Shown here: positions 1 to 7,281 of the stretch, one piece after another
Numbering within the stretch: the first letter of the stretch is position 1
Layout of the letters: each line of letters begins with the position of its first letter
IMG/VR virus record: IMGVR_UViG_3300037493_001409
Span: 1 to 36,618 of that record
From: a virus
Direction: 5' to 3' (one strand)
Length of the DNA stretch: 36,618 bases
Position numbers and translations under genes: made by a program
The notes under the pieces: model-generated
The model's database searches: none
Seen by the model: the letters and a program-made list of their open reading frames with translations, nothing else
What the model was told of the DNA's origin: nothing

Positions 1-125
1 TGCTGGTGATAATACAGGCTGGAATTTTGGTGGAACCCCTGATGTGAATACTGAAGTTGGGTATCGGCTAAGATCATTTACACAAACCCGGAGATTTTAA
101 AATGACGATGAACATTAAAGCAGTT
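1..125. repeat. Left copy of the 125-bp terminal direct repeat (circular contig overlap)
   Basis: Bases 1-125 are identical to 36494-36618. The repeat holds the last codons of the 35574-36593 gene, its stop at 98-100 and the start of the next gene at 102. Because it lies inside ordinary coding sequence, it is best read as an assembly overlap of a circular or circularly permuted molecule, not as a dedicated phage end. Confidence 0.95.
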
Positions 126-407
126 ACCTCCTGCATTGGTTACCAACAGATCACATCTTTGTCTTCTGCCGCCAATTTGACTGTCCCAACAACAGACAAA
201 AATGGCATGAACCAAAAGCCTACCTTTGCGCTGATTATTTGCGAAACCCAAAATGTGCGGTGGCGTGATGATGGCACAGCGCCAACAGCTTCTGTGGGTA
301 TGCCTTTAATTCCAAGTGTCCCTTTGCAATATGATGGCGATTTGTCCAAGATTCAGTTTATTGAACAAGCAGGAAGCGCCAAGCTAAATATTAGCTACTA
401 TGCTTAA
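102..407 (+). CDS. Small virion-associated-type protein, unknown function
   Basis: A 101-residue protein that I do not recognise. It is soluble-looking, rich in Thr, Ser and Ala, with no membrane segment or catalytic motif. The ATG follows the stop of the upstream fibre-like gene (98-100) by one base, and a GGAG lies about 8 bases upstream inside that gene, so the two are probably co-translated. A second ATG two codons in (MTMN) is possible. Its place in the late operon between a fibre-like gene and the scaffold suggests a virion or assembly role, but that is inference from position only. Confidence 0.7.
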   Translation: MTMNIKAVTSCIGYQQITSLSSAANLTVPTTDKNGMNQKPTFALIICETQNVRWRDDGTAPTASVGMPLIPSVPLQYDGDLSKIQFIEQAGSAKLNISYYA

Positions 408-669
408 AACTGCTTCTGGCCCAATTCTTGGGTTTATGAAATTGTGCAGCTTTAACGGTTGGACTTCCTTCTGGGGGGACATTTATGTCCTTCCCGGTCT
501 GGAGTCTAACCAGACATTGATTGCCCATGAGTCAGAGCATTTGCGTCAGATTAAGGAAGATGGGATATTTTGGTTTACGGTAAAGTATCTGTATTGGCTC
601 TGCAAGTACGGATATTTAAAGAATCCGTATGAGATACAAGCTAGAACTGCTGCTGGTCAGCCAATATGA
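400..669 (+). CDS. Putative small zinc metallopeptidase (HExxH)
   Basis: An 89-residue protein with HESEH at residues 43-47, a match to the HExxH zinc-protease signature, in a helix context (LIAHESEHLRQI). A conserved-looking NPYEIQAR follows at 75-82, where Glu78 could be the third zinc ligand as in gluzincins. The rest is aromatic-rich. The ATG at 400 overlaps the stop of the upstream gene by 8 bases, so translation is probably coupled. An internal ATG at 436 is an alternative start. It sits directly before the scaffold gene. Function could be virion maturation or host-envelope processing; P22-type phages do not normally use a prohead protease, so the role is open. The domain is small and activity is unproven. 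Confidence 0.7.
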   Translation: MLKTASGPILGFMKLCSFNGWTSFWGDIYVLPGLESNQTLIAHESEHLRQIKEDGIFWFTVKYLYWLCKYGYLKNPYEIQARTAAGQPI

Positions 670-713
670 GTAAGCATATAATTAATTAAACCGTATCGGC
701 CAGGTTGACCGAG

Positions 714-727
714 GAATCTAAGGATTC
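714..727 (+). promoter_or_regulatory. Small hairpin over the scaffold ribosome-binding site
   Basis: GAATC (714-718) and GATTC (723-727) pair around a TAAG loop. The AAGGA ribosome-binding site of the scaffold gene (720-724) is partly inside the loop and right arm. The stem is only 5 bp, so it may be chance; if it forms it could lower scaffold translation. Confidence 0.25.
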
Positions 728-733
728 AGAAAA

Positions 734-1477
734 ATGACTGATGAAGTCGAAAACCTAGCGGTTACACCCGTGCCAGAACAGATCGCAACGGCTGCGCCTG
801 AGTCTGTAGTTGAAACGCCGGAAGCTAAGAGTTTCTCGCAAGAAGAACTTGATGCTGCCATTGGAAAACGCCTCGCAAGAGAGCAACGGAAGTGGGAAAG
901 AGATCAAGCGCAACGCCAAGCAGAAGTGCAGACGTTGAGAGCGCCAAGTAATGATTACTCCGCAGAAGGTAACCCTGATGCGGCAGTCTTGCAAAAGGCT
1001 GAAGAAATTGTTGCCCGGCGTGATGCTGCAAAACAGCAATCGCAAGTTCTTGATAGCTATCACGAGCGTGAAGAAGAAGCGCGTGGAAAGTACGATGACT
1101 TTGAACAAGTCGCGTATAACCCCAAGCTGACGATTACGAATGTAATGGCTGAAGCGATACAGTCTTCGGACATTGGCCCTGAGTTAGCTTACTACCTCGG
1201 TTCCAACCCCAAAGATGCTGATCGTATCTCGCGTCTAGCGCCATTGAGCCAGGCTAAAGAGATTGGGAAGATTGAGGCTAAATTAGCCACCGACCCTCCC
1301 ATGAGAAAAACGACGTCTGCGCCAGCGCCGATTTCACCCGTTAGTGCGCGGTCTTCTGGATCACCAGCAATGGACACTACCGACCCTCGTTCAATTAAAA
1401 CGATGTCGGCCTCACAGTGGATTGAAGCAGACCGTGTGCGACAAATGAAGAAGTGGGAAGCACAGCGTATCCGCTAA
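734..1477 (+). CDS. Capsid scaffolding protein
   Basis: A 247-residue protein, mostly charged and helical with no hydrophobic core. The N-terminus is acidic and Pro/Glu-rich (residues 1-35). It is followed by a basic coiled-coil-like stretch (about 36-75, KRLAREQRKWERDQAQRQ), a central helical part and a Ser/Pro-rich linker near 195-220. The C-terminal segment ends MKKWEAQRIR, and a basic C-terminal helix is what P22-type scaffolds use to bind coat protein. Its position directly upstream of the coat gene (24-base gap) is the standard one. Start supported by AAGGA 9 bases upstream. Assigned from position and composition, since scaffold sequences are poorly conserved. Confidence 0.85.
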   Translation: MTDEVENLAVTPVPEQIATAAPESVVETPEAKSFSQEELDAAIGKRLAREQRKWERDQAQRQAEVQTLRAPSNDYSAEGNPDAAVLQKAEEIVARRDAAKQQSQVLDSYHEREEEARGKYDDFEQVAYNPKLTITNVMAEAIQSSDIGPELAYYLGSNPKDADRISRLAPLSQAKEIGKIEAKLATDPPMRKTTSAPAPISPVSARSSGSPAMDTTDPRSIKTMSASQWIEADRVRQMKKWEAQRIR

Positions 1478-1501
1478 TTTTGACTTTATAAGGAACTCAT
1501 C

Positions 1502-2710
1502 ATGAGTAATTCGATTCTAACGATTGACATGATTACCCGGAAAGCTCTCGAAATCCTCGAGAACAACTTGGTAATCACCCGTAACGTAAACCGTCAGTAC
1601 GACGACAGCTTTGCTGTTGAAGGCGCTAAGATTGGTTCTACACTGCGTATTCGCCTGCCTGACCGCGCTTTGGTCACTGACGGAGCCGCCCTGCAAGTTC
1701 AGGACGACAACGAACAGTTCACCACTTTGACTGTCGCCAACCAAAAGCATATCGGTGTCAACTTCACATCTGCTGAATTGACTATGCAATTGGATGACTT
1801 CGCAGAACGTGTGCTCAAGCCTCGTATCAGCCAGTTGGCCTCCAGCATTGATGCTGACGTTGCTAACGCTTACAAGGCTATCTACGCTTCTGTTGGCACA
1901 CCCGGCACTACTCCATCGACTTCTTTGGTTCTGTTGCAAGCTCAACAAAAACTGAATGAGAACGCTGCTGTTATGTCGCCACGCTACGCTACGGTTAACC
2001 CCGCAGCCAACGCTGGTTTGGTTGAAGGCATGAAGGGCTTGTTCAATCCTACTGACACCGTGTCACGCCAGTTTAAAAACGGCATGATGGGAACTGGTGT
2101 TCTGGGCTTTGATGAAGTCAATATGTCTCAGTCAATCAAGGTTCACACCACTGGCTCACGCGCTGGTACGATCTTGGTTAACGAAAGCATTTCTGCCCAA
2201 GGTCAAGCCACTATCACTTTGGACGGCTTTAGCAGCGGTACTACAGTGACTGTTGGCGATGTGTTCACCATTGCAAATGTGTATGCAGTTAACCCACAAA
2301 CTCGTGAGTCAACTGGTTCGCTTCAGCAATTCGTAGTCACTACTGCCCAAGCAGCGTCTGGCGCTGATATGGTCAACATGACTATCAGCCCTGCAATCTT
2401 TACCAGCGCAAGCGCATTGGCTACTGTTGATAGCTTCCCTGCTAACAACGCTGCCGTGACTTTCCTTGGTTCTGCATCGACTGCATACCCACAGAACTTG
2501 GTTTACCACAAAGATGCGATCACCTTCGCAACTGCTGACTTGTTGCTGCCTCAAGGCGTTGACATGGCTGCTCGTGCAAACCACAACGGTATCAGCTTGC
2601 GTGTTGTTCGTCAGTATGACATCAACAACGACCGCCTGCCTTGCCGTATTGACGTTCTGTATGGCTTTAGCACCATTCGTCCACAGATGGCTTGCCGCAT
2701 CTGGGGCTAA
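1502..2710 (+). CDS. Major capsid (coat) protein, P22 gp5-like
   Basis: 402 residues, close to the size of P22 coat protein (430). It has the family's features: a helical N-terminus (LTIDMITRKALEILENN), a segment resembling the E-loop and long helix region, a Thr/Ser/Val-rich central part (about 225-300) in the place of the P22 insertion domain, and a C-terminus with LRVVRQYDINNDRLPCRIDVLYG, matching the conserved end of P22-type coats. It builds the icosahedral shell around the scaffold. Start follows AAGGAACTCATC. A strong hairpin terminator follows the stop directly, which would allow a short, abundant coat mRNA. Assignment to the P22 coat family is from recalled similarity. Confidence 0.9.
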   Translation: MSNSILTIDMITRKALEILENNLVITRNVNRQYDDSFAVEGAKIGSTLRIRLPDRALVTDGAALQVQDDNEQFTTLTVANQKHIGVNFTSAELTMQLDDFAERVLKPRISQLASSIDADVANAYKAIYASVGTPGTTPSTSLVLLQAQQKLNENAAVMSPRYATVNPAANAGLVEGMKGLFNPTDTVSRQFKNGMMGTGVLGFDEVNMSQSIKVHTTGSRAGTILVNESISAQGQATITLDGFSSGTTVTVGDVFTIANVYAVNPQTRESTGSLQQFVVTTAQAASGADMVNMTISPAIFTSASALATVDSFPANNAAVTFLGSASTAYPQNLVYHKDAITFATADLLLPQGVDMAARANHNGISLRVVRQYDINNDRLPCRIDVLYGFSTIRPQMACRIWG

Positions 2711-2718
2711 ATTGAAAT

Positions 2719-2739
2719 GGGGCTTCGGCCCCTTTCTTC
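2719..2739 (+). terminator. Intrinsic terminator after the coat gene (UUCG loop)
   Basis: GGGGC (2719-2723), loop TTCG, GCCCC (2728-2732), then TTTCTTC. It is the first of three near-identical hairpins that separate the coat gene and the next two genes. The T-run is interrupted, so partial read-through is likely. Confidence 0.85.
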
Positions 2740-2763
2740 GTAACACATTTAAAGGAAATTATC

Positions 2764-3171
2764 ATGGCACTCCCTAATGGCGCTGGTGGTTATCAAGTCG
2801 GTGACGGCAATTTGCTTGAAGCGCAATTGACCGTTCAAACTATCCCTACCACTTTGACAGGCGACACCACGTTGACTGCTGCTCAAGTGGCAGTTGGTTT
2901 GGTTGTTTGTACAAAAGCCTCGGACGCTACATTGACTGTGACTCTGCCTACCGCAGCGTTGCTTGATGCAGCTATTCCAAGTGCAAAAGTTGGTTCATCT
3001 TTTGAATTGACCATTTGCAACAACGGCAATGCTGGTGCATCGTCTACCGTGCCTGTTACTACAGGTACTGGTATCACGGTGTTTGGCTCTGTCACCATCG
3101 CACGTTTTGGCGCTCACACGTACCGTTTTGTGAAGACTGGTGACGCTGCTTACTCTGCCTTCCTGAAGTAA
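2764..3171 (+). CDS. Putative capsid decoration / head-associated protein
   Basis: A 135-residue, Thr/Ala/Val-rich, low-charge protein, predicted to be mostly beta strand. It sits between two terminators directly after the coat gene, with its own AAAGGAAATTATC leader. I recognise no domain. Single-gene cassettes with a terminator after the coat gene are typical of abundant head-decoration proteins, so that role is inferred from context. The second half (VTTGTGITVFGSVTIARFGAHTYRF) looks like a beta sandwich or trimerising fold. A head fibre or a tail component remains possible. Confidence 0.75.
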   Translation: MALPNGAGGYQVGDGNLLEAQLTVQTIPTTLTGDTTLTAAQVAVGLVVCTKASDATLTVTLPTAALLDAAIPSAKVGSSFELTICNNGNAGASSTVPVTTGTGITVFGSVTIARFGAHTYRFVKTGDAAYSAFLK

Positions 3172-3179
3172 ATTGAATG

Positions 3180-3200
3180 GGGGCTTCGGCCCCTATTTTT
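3180..3200 (+). terminator. Second UUCG-loop intrinsic terminator
   Basis: GGGGC (3180-3184), TTCG loop, GCCCC (3189-3193) and TATTTTT. The bases just upstream (taaattgaatg) also match the first terminator region (taaattgaaatg), so the whole intergenic cassette is repeated, not just the hairpin. Confidence 0.88.
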
Positions 3201-3212
3201 AAAGGAAACATC

Positions 3213-3545
3213 ATGGCAAACTCAAAACCTGTTGGCGTTGCGTATTCTGATCCAGAACTTGTTGCTGGCACTACCATTACTGGCGCGACAATTACTGGCG
3301 CTACCATTACTGGTTCTACTTCAACAACTGCTACCGTTAGCGGTACGTTTACTTCTACCGCCACCACTGGCGCAACGATTGCAAACGCTACTGCTGGTCT
3401 GTACTTTTTGACTACCGCCATTACTGCAAACGTGACTACAACCGCTGCACCTGTTGGTTCGATTGGTACAACTTCCAATGCTACTGGCGCTGGTAAGTTG
3501 TTCGTTTCTGACGGCTCTAAATGGCAATTCGCTGTAGTTGCTTAA
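3213..3545 (+). CDS. Repeat-rich small virion-type protein with KPVGVAY N-terminus
   Basis: 110 residues. The start at 3213 is chosen over an in-frame upstream codon because AAAGGAAACATC lies just before it and the earlier region is a terminator. After an N-terminal KPVGVAYSDPELVAG there are short repeats of the TITGA type (about residues 21-38), a pattern of stacked beta turns, then a Thr/Ala-rich stretch and a compact C-terminus (GKLFVSDGSKWQFAVVA). The N-terminal motif recurs in the 29984-30436 gene (KPIGVAYLDQDIDGG). Low charge and repeat content suggest an exposed structural protein, possibly a head fibre or decoration protein. Function not established. Confidence 0.75.
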   Translation: MANSKPVGVAYSDPELVAGTTITGATITGATITGSTSTTATVSGTFTSTATTGATIANATAGLYFLTTAITANVTTTAAPVGSIGTTSNATGAGKLFVSDGSKWQFAVVA

Positions 3546-3552
3546 ACTAAAC

Positions 3553-3574
3553 GGGGGCTTCGGCCCCCTTTTTT
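3553..3574 (+). terminator. Third UUCG-loop intrinsic terminator
   Basis: GGGGGC (3553-3558), TTCG loop, GCCCCC (3563-3568) and an uninterrupted T6. This is the strongest of the three hairpins by stem length and T-run. Genes downstream need read-through or another promoter. Confidence 0.9.
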
Positions 3575-3579
3575 GCTCA

Positions 3580-3771
3580 ATGAATATTTATCTAAAACAT
3601 CCAGTTCACGGCAATAAAGTTGCCACGATGGAACTTGAAGCCGTATATGATGAAGATCATGGCTGGTCGCGGTACAATCCCGATATGCCTGACCTAGTCT
3701 CTGAATTTGAGACGAATGCGTTGAGCATCAAACGCAAATACACGCGCAAGGCTGTAACCGAGGAAATCTGA
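3580..3771 (+). CDS. Small hypothetical protein
   Basis: 63 residues starting MNIYLKHPVHG. Upstream in-frame codons lie inside the terminator, so 3580 is the sensible start. The protein is charged, with an acidic middle (YDEDHGWSRYNPDMPDLVSEFE) and a basic tail (KRKYTRKAVTEE). The ribosome-binding site is weak; the start lies only 5 bases after the T-run. It ends one base before the gp4-like gene. Function unknown; it may be a small head-completion or assembly factor by position. Confidence 0.7.
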   Translation: MNIYLKHPVHGNKVATMELEAVYDEDHGWSRYNPDMPDLVSEFETNALSIKRKYTRKAVTEEI

Positions 3772-3772
3772 T

Positions 3773-4489
3773 ATGACAACCTACACGGCTGGCGACCAAA
3801 TTAATCGGGCGCTTCGTTTGCTCGGAATCTTAGCTGAAGGTGAAACACCGTCTGCCGCTACTTCTCAAGATGCTTTGATTGCGCTGAATCAGATGATTGA
3901 CAGTTGGTCAATTGAGCGTTTGATGGCGTACAGCACCATTGACCAGATATTTACTTGGCCTGTTGGTGAGATTAGTCGGACACTTGGCCCAACTGGTGAC
4001 TTTATTGGCGTACGGCCTGTGTTGCTGGACGAAGCCACCTACTTTCGTGACCCCGGAACAAACGTCAGCTACGGCATAAAGTTCATCAATCAGCAACAGT
4101 ACAACGGTATTGCGGTCAAGACGGTAACTTCAACATATCCACAGGTAATGTGGACAAATATGGAGTTTCCAGACATAAGGATGTACATTTATCCAAAGCC
4201 AACAAGGGCTTTGGAATGGCACTTTGTATCGGTAGAGGTACTTGACCAGCCTGCAACCTTGTCCACAAATCTGTACTTCCCACCGGGGTACATGAGGGCG
4301 TTTACTTACAACTTGGCAATGGAGTTCGCCCCTGAGTTTGGCGTAGAACCAAGCCCCCAAGTGCAACGTATTGCCATGACTTCTAAGCGTGACTTGAAGC
4401 GCATTAACAACCCTGACGACATTATGTCGATGCCTTACAGTCTGGTTGCCAACCGTCAACGCTTTAATATTTTTGCTGGAAATTATTAA
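3773..4489 (+). CDS. Tail accessory factor / packaged DNA stabilisation protein, P22 gp4-like
   Basis: 238 residues. The N-terminus (AGDQINRALRLLGILAEGETPS...DALIALNQMIDSWSIERL) and the YIYPKPTRALEWH and FPPGYMRAFTYNLAMEFAPEFG segments fit the P22 gp4-like tail accessory family, which binds under the portal ring after packaging and connects it to gp10. The C-terminus (SKRDLKRINNPDDIMSMPYSL) is typical of the family. The stop overlaps the ATG of the gp10-like gene (TTAATG), the same order as P22 (gp4 then gp10). P22 gp4 is shorter (166 aa); longer versions are common in environmental relatives. Confidence 0.85.
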   Translation: MTTYTAGDQINRALRLLGILAEGETPSAATSQDALIALNQMIDSWSIERLMAYSTIDQIFTWPVGEISRTLGPTGDFIGVRPVLLDEATYFRDPGTNVSYGIKFINQQQYNGIAVKTVTSTYPQVMWTNMEFPDIRMYIYPKPTRALEWHFVSVEVLDQPATLSTNLYFPPGYMRAFTYNLAMEFAPEFGVEPSPQVQRIAMTSKRDLKRINNPDDIMSMPYSLVANRQRFNIFAGNY

Positions 4490-5955
4490 TGCAAACGCCT
4501 ATCCTCGGTGCTTCGTATGTTGCCCGTAGCATCAACGCTGCGGATAACAGGTGCGTCAATCTTTTTCCTGAAGCCATTCCAGAAGGCGGCAAGACTGCGG
4601 GGTTTTTAAACCGCGCACCCGGTTTGGAGTTCTTGCAGACCATAGGCACTGGCCCGATTCGGGCGCTATGGGCGCACCAGACCAACGGTTCTGATTTCTA
4701 CGTTGTTTCGGGTATAGAAGTGTATAAAGTAACCAGTATGACGGGAACCCCTGTCAAGATTGGCGATGTCTCTGGTACAGGCCCGGTGTCGATTGCTGAC
4801 AACGGCGGCGTTTTGTTTTTCGCTTGCAACGGCCCAAGCTATACCTGGTACGAACCAACCAATGAGTTCAACCAGATTACGGACGTTAACTTTCCCGGTG
4901 CAGTCACGGTTGCGTATATTGACACACTGTTTGTGTTCAACGAACCCAATAGCCAACGGGTATGGTCAGTGGTTAGCCAAGATGCTATTACCGGGGATTT
5001 CATTTATCCTTTGGTCTTTGACCCATTAACCTTTGCCAGTGTTGACGGTTCACCCGATGGTGTGGTGGCTATCAATGTTGACCATAGGCAAATGTGGGTG
5101 TTCGGTACAGACTCCACGGAGGTCTGGTATGACGTTGGCGGCTCTGCCTTCCCATTAAGCCCCATTCAAGGCGCTTTTAACGAGATTGGATGTGTAGCTG
5201 CATTCAGCGTAGCCAAACTGGATAACACGTTGTTCTGGCTTGGTACAGACGCTCGTGGACAAGGTATCGTTTACAAGGCAAACGGCTACGCTGGCGTAAG
5301 GGTTTCTACTCATGCCATTGAATACGCCATTGCTCAGTATGGAAACATATCAAACGCGCTTGCTTACACTTACCAGCAAGAAGGCCATGCTTTCTATGTG
5401 CTGACATTCCCAAGCGCGAATGCCACTTGGGTCTACGATGTGTCTACCCAAGCATGGCATGAACGCGCTGGTTTTGTAGACGGCGAGTTTACCCGGCATC
5501 GTAGCAACTGCCAGTGCAACTTTGGTGGTAACACCCTTGTGGGCGACTTTGCAAACGGCAATCTTTACCGTTTGAATCTGGACGTTTACTCTGACAATGG
5601 TGGGATTCAGAAATGGTTGCGCTCTTGGAGGGCGCTGCCAATGGGTCAAAACAATCTCAAGCGCACGGCGCAGCACAGTCTTCAACTTGACGCTGAAACA
5701 GGTGTAGGGCTGAATACGGGTCAGGGTTCTACGCCTGAAGTGATGTTGCGCTGGTCGGATGATGGCGGTCACACGTTTTCTAACGAGCACTGGCGGCAGA
5801 TGGGCGCTATCGGTCAGTTTGGTTACCGTACTATCTGGCGTAGGCTTGGTATGACGCAGAAGATTCGTGACCGGGTTTATGAAGTGTCTGGCACTGATCC
5901 GGTAAAGATTGCCATTATGGGCGCTGAGTTGCTTATCTCACCGACTGCAAGCTAA
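4489..5955 (+). CDS. Packaged DNA stabilisation protein, P22 gp10-like
   Basis: 488 residues, close to P22 gp10 (472). The protein is rich in repeated beta-strand units with Trp, Tyr and Gly, such as ADNRCVNLFPE near the start, MWVFGTDSTEVWYDVGG in the middle and VMLRWSDDGGHTFSNE near the C-terminus. gp10 forms a hexameric ring below gp4 that closes the portal channel and binds the tail needle. Start and stop are both coupled to neighbours (TAATG at 4487-4491 and 5953-5957). Assignment is firm from order, length and recalled family motifs. Confidence 0.88.
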   Translation: MQTPILGASYVARSINAADNRCVNLFPEAIPEGGKTAGFLNRAPGLEFLQTIGTGPIRALWAHQTNGSDFYVVSGIEVYKVTSMTGTPVKIGDVSGTGPVSIADNGGVLFFACNGPSYTWYEPTNEFNQITDVNFPGAVTVAYIDTLFVFNEPNSQRVWSVVSQDAITGDFIYPLVFDPLTFASVDGSPDGVVAINVDHRQMWVFGTDSTEVWYDVGGSAFPLSPIQGAFNEIGCVAAFSVAKLDNTLFWLGTDARGQGIVYKANGYAGVRVSTHAIEYAIAQYGNISNALAYTYQQEGHAFYVLTFPSANATWVYDVSTQAWHERAGFVDGEFTRHRSNCQCNFGGNTLVGDFANGNLYRLNLDVYSDNGGIQKWLRSWRALPMGQNNLKRTAQHSLQLDAETGVGLNTGQGSTPEVMLRWSDDGGHTFSNEHWRQMGAIGQFGYRTIWRRLGMTQKIRDRVYEVSGTDPVKIAIMGAELLISPTAS

Positions 5956-6815
5956 TGGCTACCAACATCACACAGATACCAGCCCCGCGAGTTCCTTTGG
6001 TGGACTTGCAGACCAACACGGTTTCGCGTGAGTGGTTTATGTGGTTCAACAATATCTATTCGATTGCAGGCACAGGGACAGGCATCGTTGCGGTCGTCAA
6101 TGGCGGCACTGGCTTGGGAACTATTCCAACCAACGGTAAGTTACTGATTGGCAACGGTACGGGTTATTCGCTCAACACTTTGGGCGTTGGTACTGGCATT
6201 TCAGTGACCAATGGCGCGGGGACTATTCTTGTAACCAACACTCTGCCTGACCTAACCGTCGTGCTGACAGGTGCTGGAACAACGGTGGTTACTGGTACTT
6301 ACCCTAACTTCACCATTACCTCAAACGATGCGTTTGTCGGTACAGTCACCAGTGTGGGCGGTACGGGTACGGTCAATGGCATTACACTGACGGGTACAGT
6401 TACAACTGCTGGCAGTCTAACGCTTGGTGGAACTCTCAGCGGTGTGAGTTTGACTACGCAAGTCAGTGGTACGTTACCTATCGCCAACGGCGGTACTGGA
6501 ACTACCTCTACGACATTCGTGAATCTTACAACCAATGTGACGGGTACTTTGCCTATTGCGAATGGTGGCACTGGTACAACGTCCACAACGTTTGTTGACC
6601 TGACAACCAATGTTTCAGGCATCTTGCCTGTGGCAAATGGCGGTACAGGCACTGGCGTTGGCTATTTGGTTGCCGGATTACCCGCGGCAGGAACAGCAGG
6701 GCGTAGGTCTTGGGTGACTGATGCTTTGGCCCCGGCGTTTGGTGCAGCAGTCGTTGGTGGCGGTGCGGTGGTTATTCCGGTGTTTGATAATGGTGCAGCT
6801 TGGATTGTGGGTTGA
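5955..6815 (+). CDS. Tail needle/fibre-type protein with NGGTGTTS repeats
   Basis: 286 residues. The N-terminus (about 1-40, with SREWFMWFNNIYSIAG) resembles the short attachment domains of phage tail proteins. The rest is Gly/Thr/Val-rich with low charge. From residue 170 there are three 25-residue repeats built around V(S/T)G(T/I)LP(I/V)ANGGTGT, a pattern common in trimeric tail fibres. It lies directly after the gp10-like gene, where P22 has gp26 (tail needle), so a needle or central fibre role is plausible. The C-terminus (GRRSWVTDALAPAFG... VFDNGAAWIVG) is a typical fibre tip. No enzyme motif is seen. Confidence 0.8.
   Translation: MATNITQIPAPRVPLVDLQTNTVSREWFMWFNNIYSIAGTGTGIVAVVNGGTGLGTIPTNGKLLIGNGTGYSLNTLGVGTGISVTNGAGTILVTNTLPDLTVVLTGAGTTVVTGTYPNFTITSNDAFVGTVTSVGGTGTVNGITLTGTVTTAGSLTLGGTLSGVSLTTQVSGTLPIANGGTGTTSTTFVNLTTNVTGTLPIANGGTGTTSTTFVDLTTNVSGILPVANGGTGTGVGYLVAGLPAAGTAGRRSWVTDALAPAFGAAVVGGGAVVIPVFDNGAAWIVG
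6462..6656 (+). repeat. Three 75-bp coding repeats in the tail protein gene
   Basis: Units start at 6462, 6537 and 6612. The first two are complete 25-codon units ending in TTFV(N/D)LTTN; the third is partial. The codons differ between units, so the repeat is older than a simple recent duplication or is kept by protein-level selection. Confidence 0.85.
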
Positions 6816-6816
6816 T

Positions 6817-7281
6817 ATGCAAATAACTTATGGGCCTGAATTTACAGTTGCTGCACCTATGGATATGCGTTCACGGGTATTGGCGCTGCAAGCAGAAGTC
6901 TCTAAAATGGTTCAATATGAGCCCATAACTAAGCATACGTTTCATGGTGGTATGTATTGCCGTGAAGTATTTCGTGATGCTGGCGTGCTGGTTGTAGGTA
7001 AAGTACACAAAAAAGAACACTTTTATCTTATTGTGTCTGGAACAGTTGCAATTACCACTGATGATGGGGTACAACGTATTACTGGCCCACAGATGTTATG
7101 CAGTAAGCCAGGAACAAAACGCGCCGTATATGCAGAAACAGATGCGTTGTGCATGACGTTCCACAGAGTAGAATCAACCAATATTGAAGATGCAGAGTCT
7201 GAATTGGTTGAAGATGAGCCTAATTCAATGTATGGATTAGGCAATCAAATCAAACATGAATCAATAGGAGTATCGCCATGA
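6817..7281 (+). CDS. Cupin-domain protein in the tail module
   Basis: 154 residues. The ATG at 6817 follows the previous stop by one base; an earlier in-frame start would overlap the tail gene deeply. Residues about 40-116 look like a single small beta-barrel cupin: GKVHKKEHFYLIVSGTVAI carries His64 and His68 and the Gly at the end of motif 1, and KPGTKRAVYAETDALCMTFH fits motif 2. The tail is acidic (EDAESELVEDEPN). Cupins bind metal or sugars; the substrate here is unknown. It may be a virion or fibre-associated factor, since it sits between tail and ejection genes and overlaps the next gene by ATGA. Confidence 0.75.
   Translation: MQITYGPEFTVAAPMDMRSRVLALQAEVSKMVQYEPITKHTFHGGMYCREVFRDAGVLVVGKVHKKEHFYLIVSGTVAITTDDGVQRITGPQMLCSKPGTKRAVYAETDALCMTFHRVESTNIEDAESELVEDEPNSMYGLGNQIKHESIGVSP

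Noticed and set aside
1-125. True phage terminal redundancy (fixed ends)
   Set aside because: The repeat lies inside a fibre gene far from the terminase, and Sf6/P22-type terminases package by headful with permuted ends. An assembly overlap explains it better, although reads are needed to be certain.
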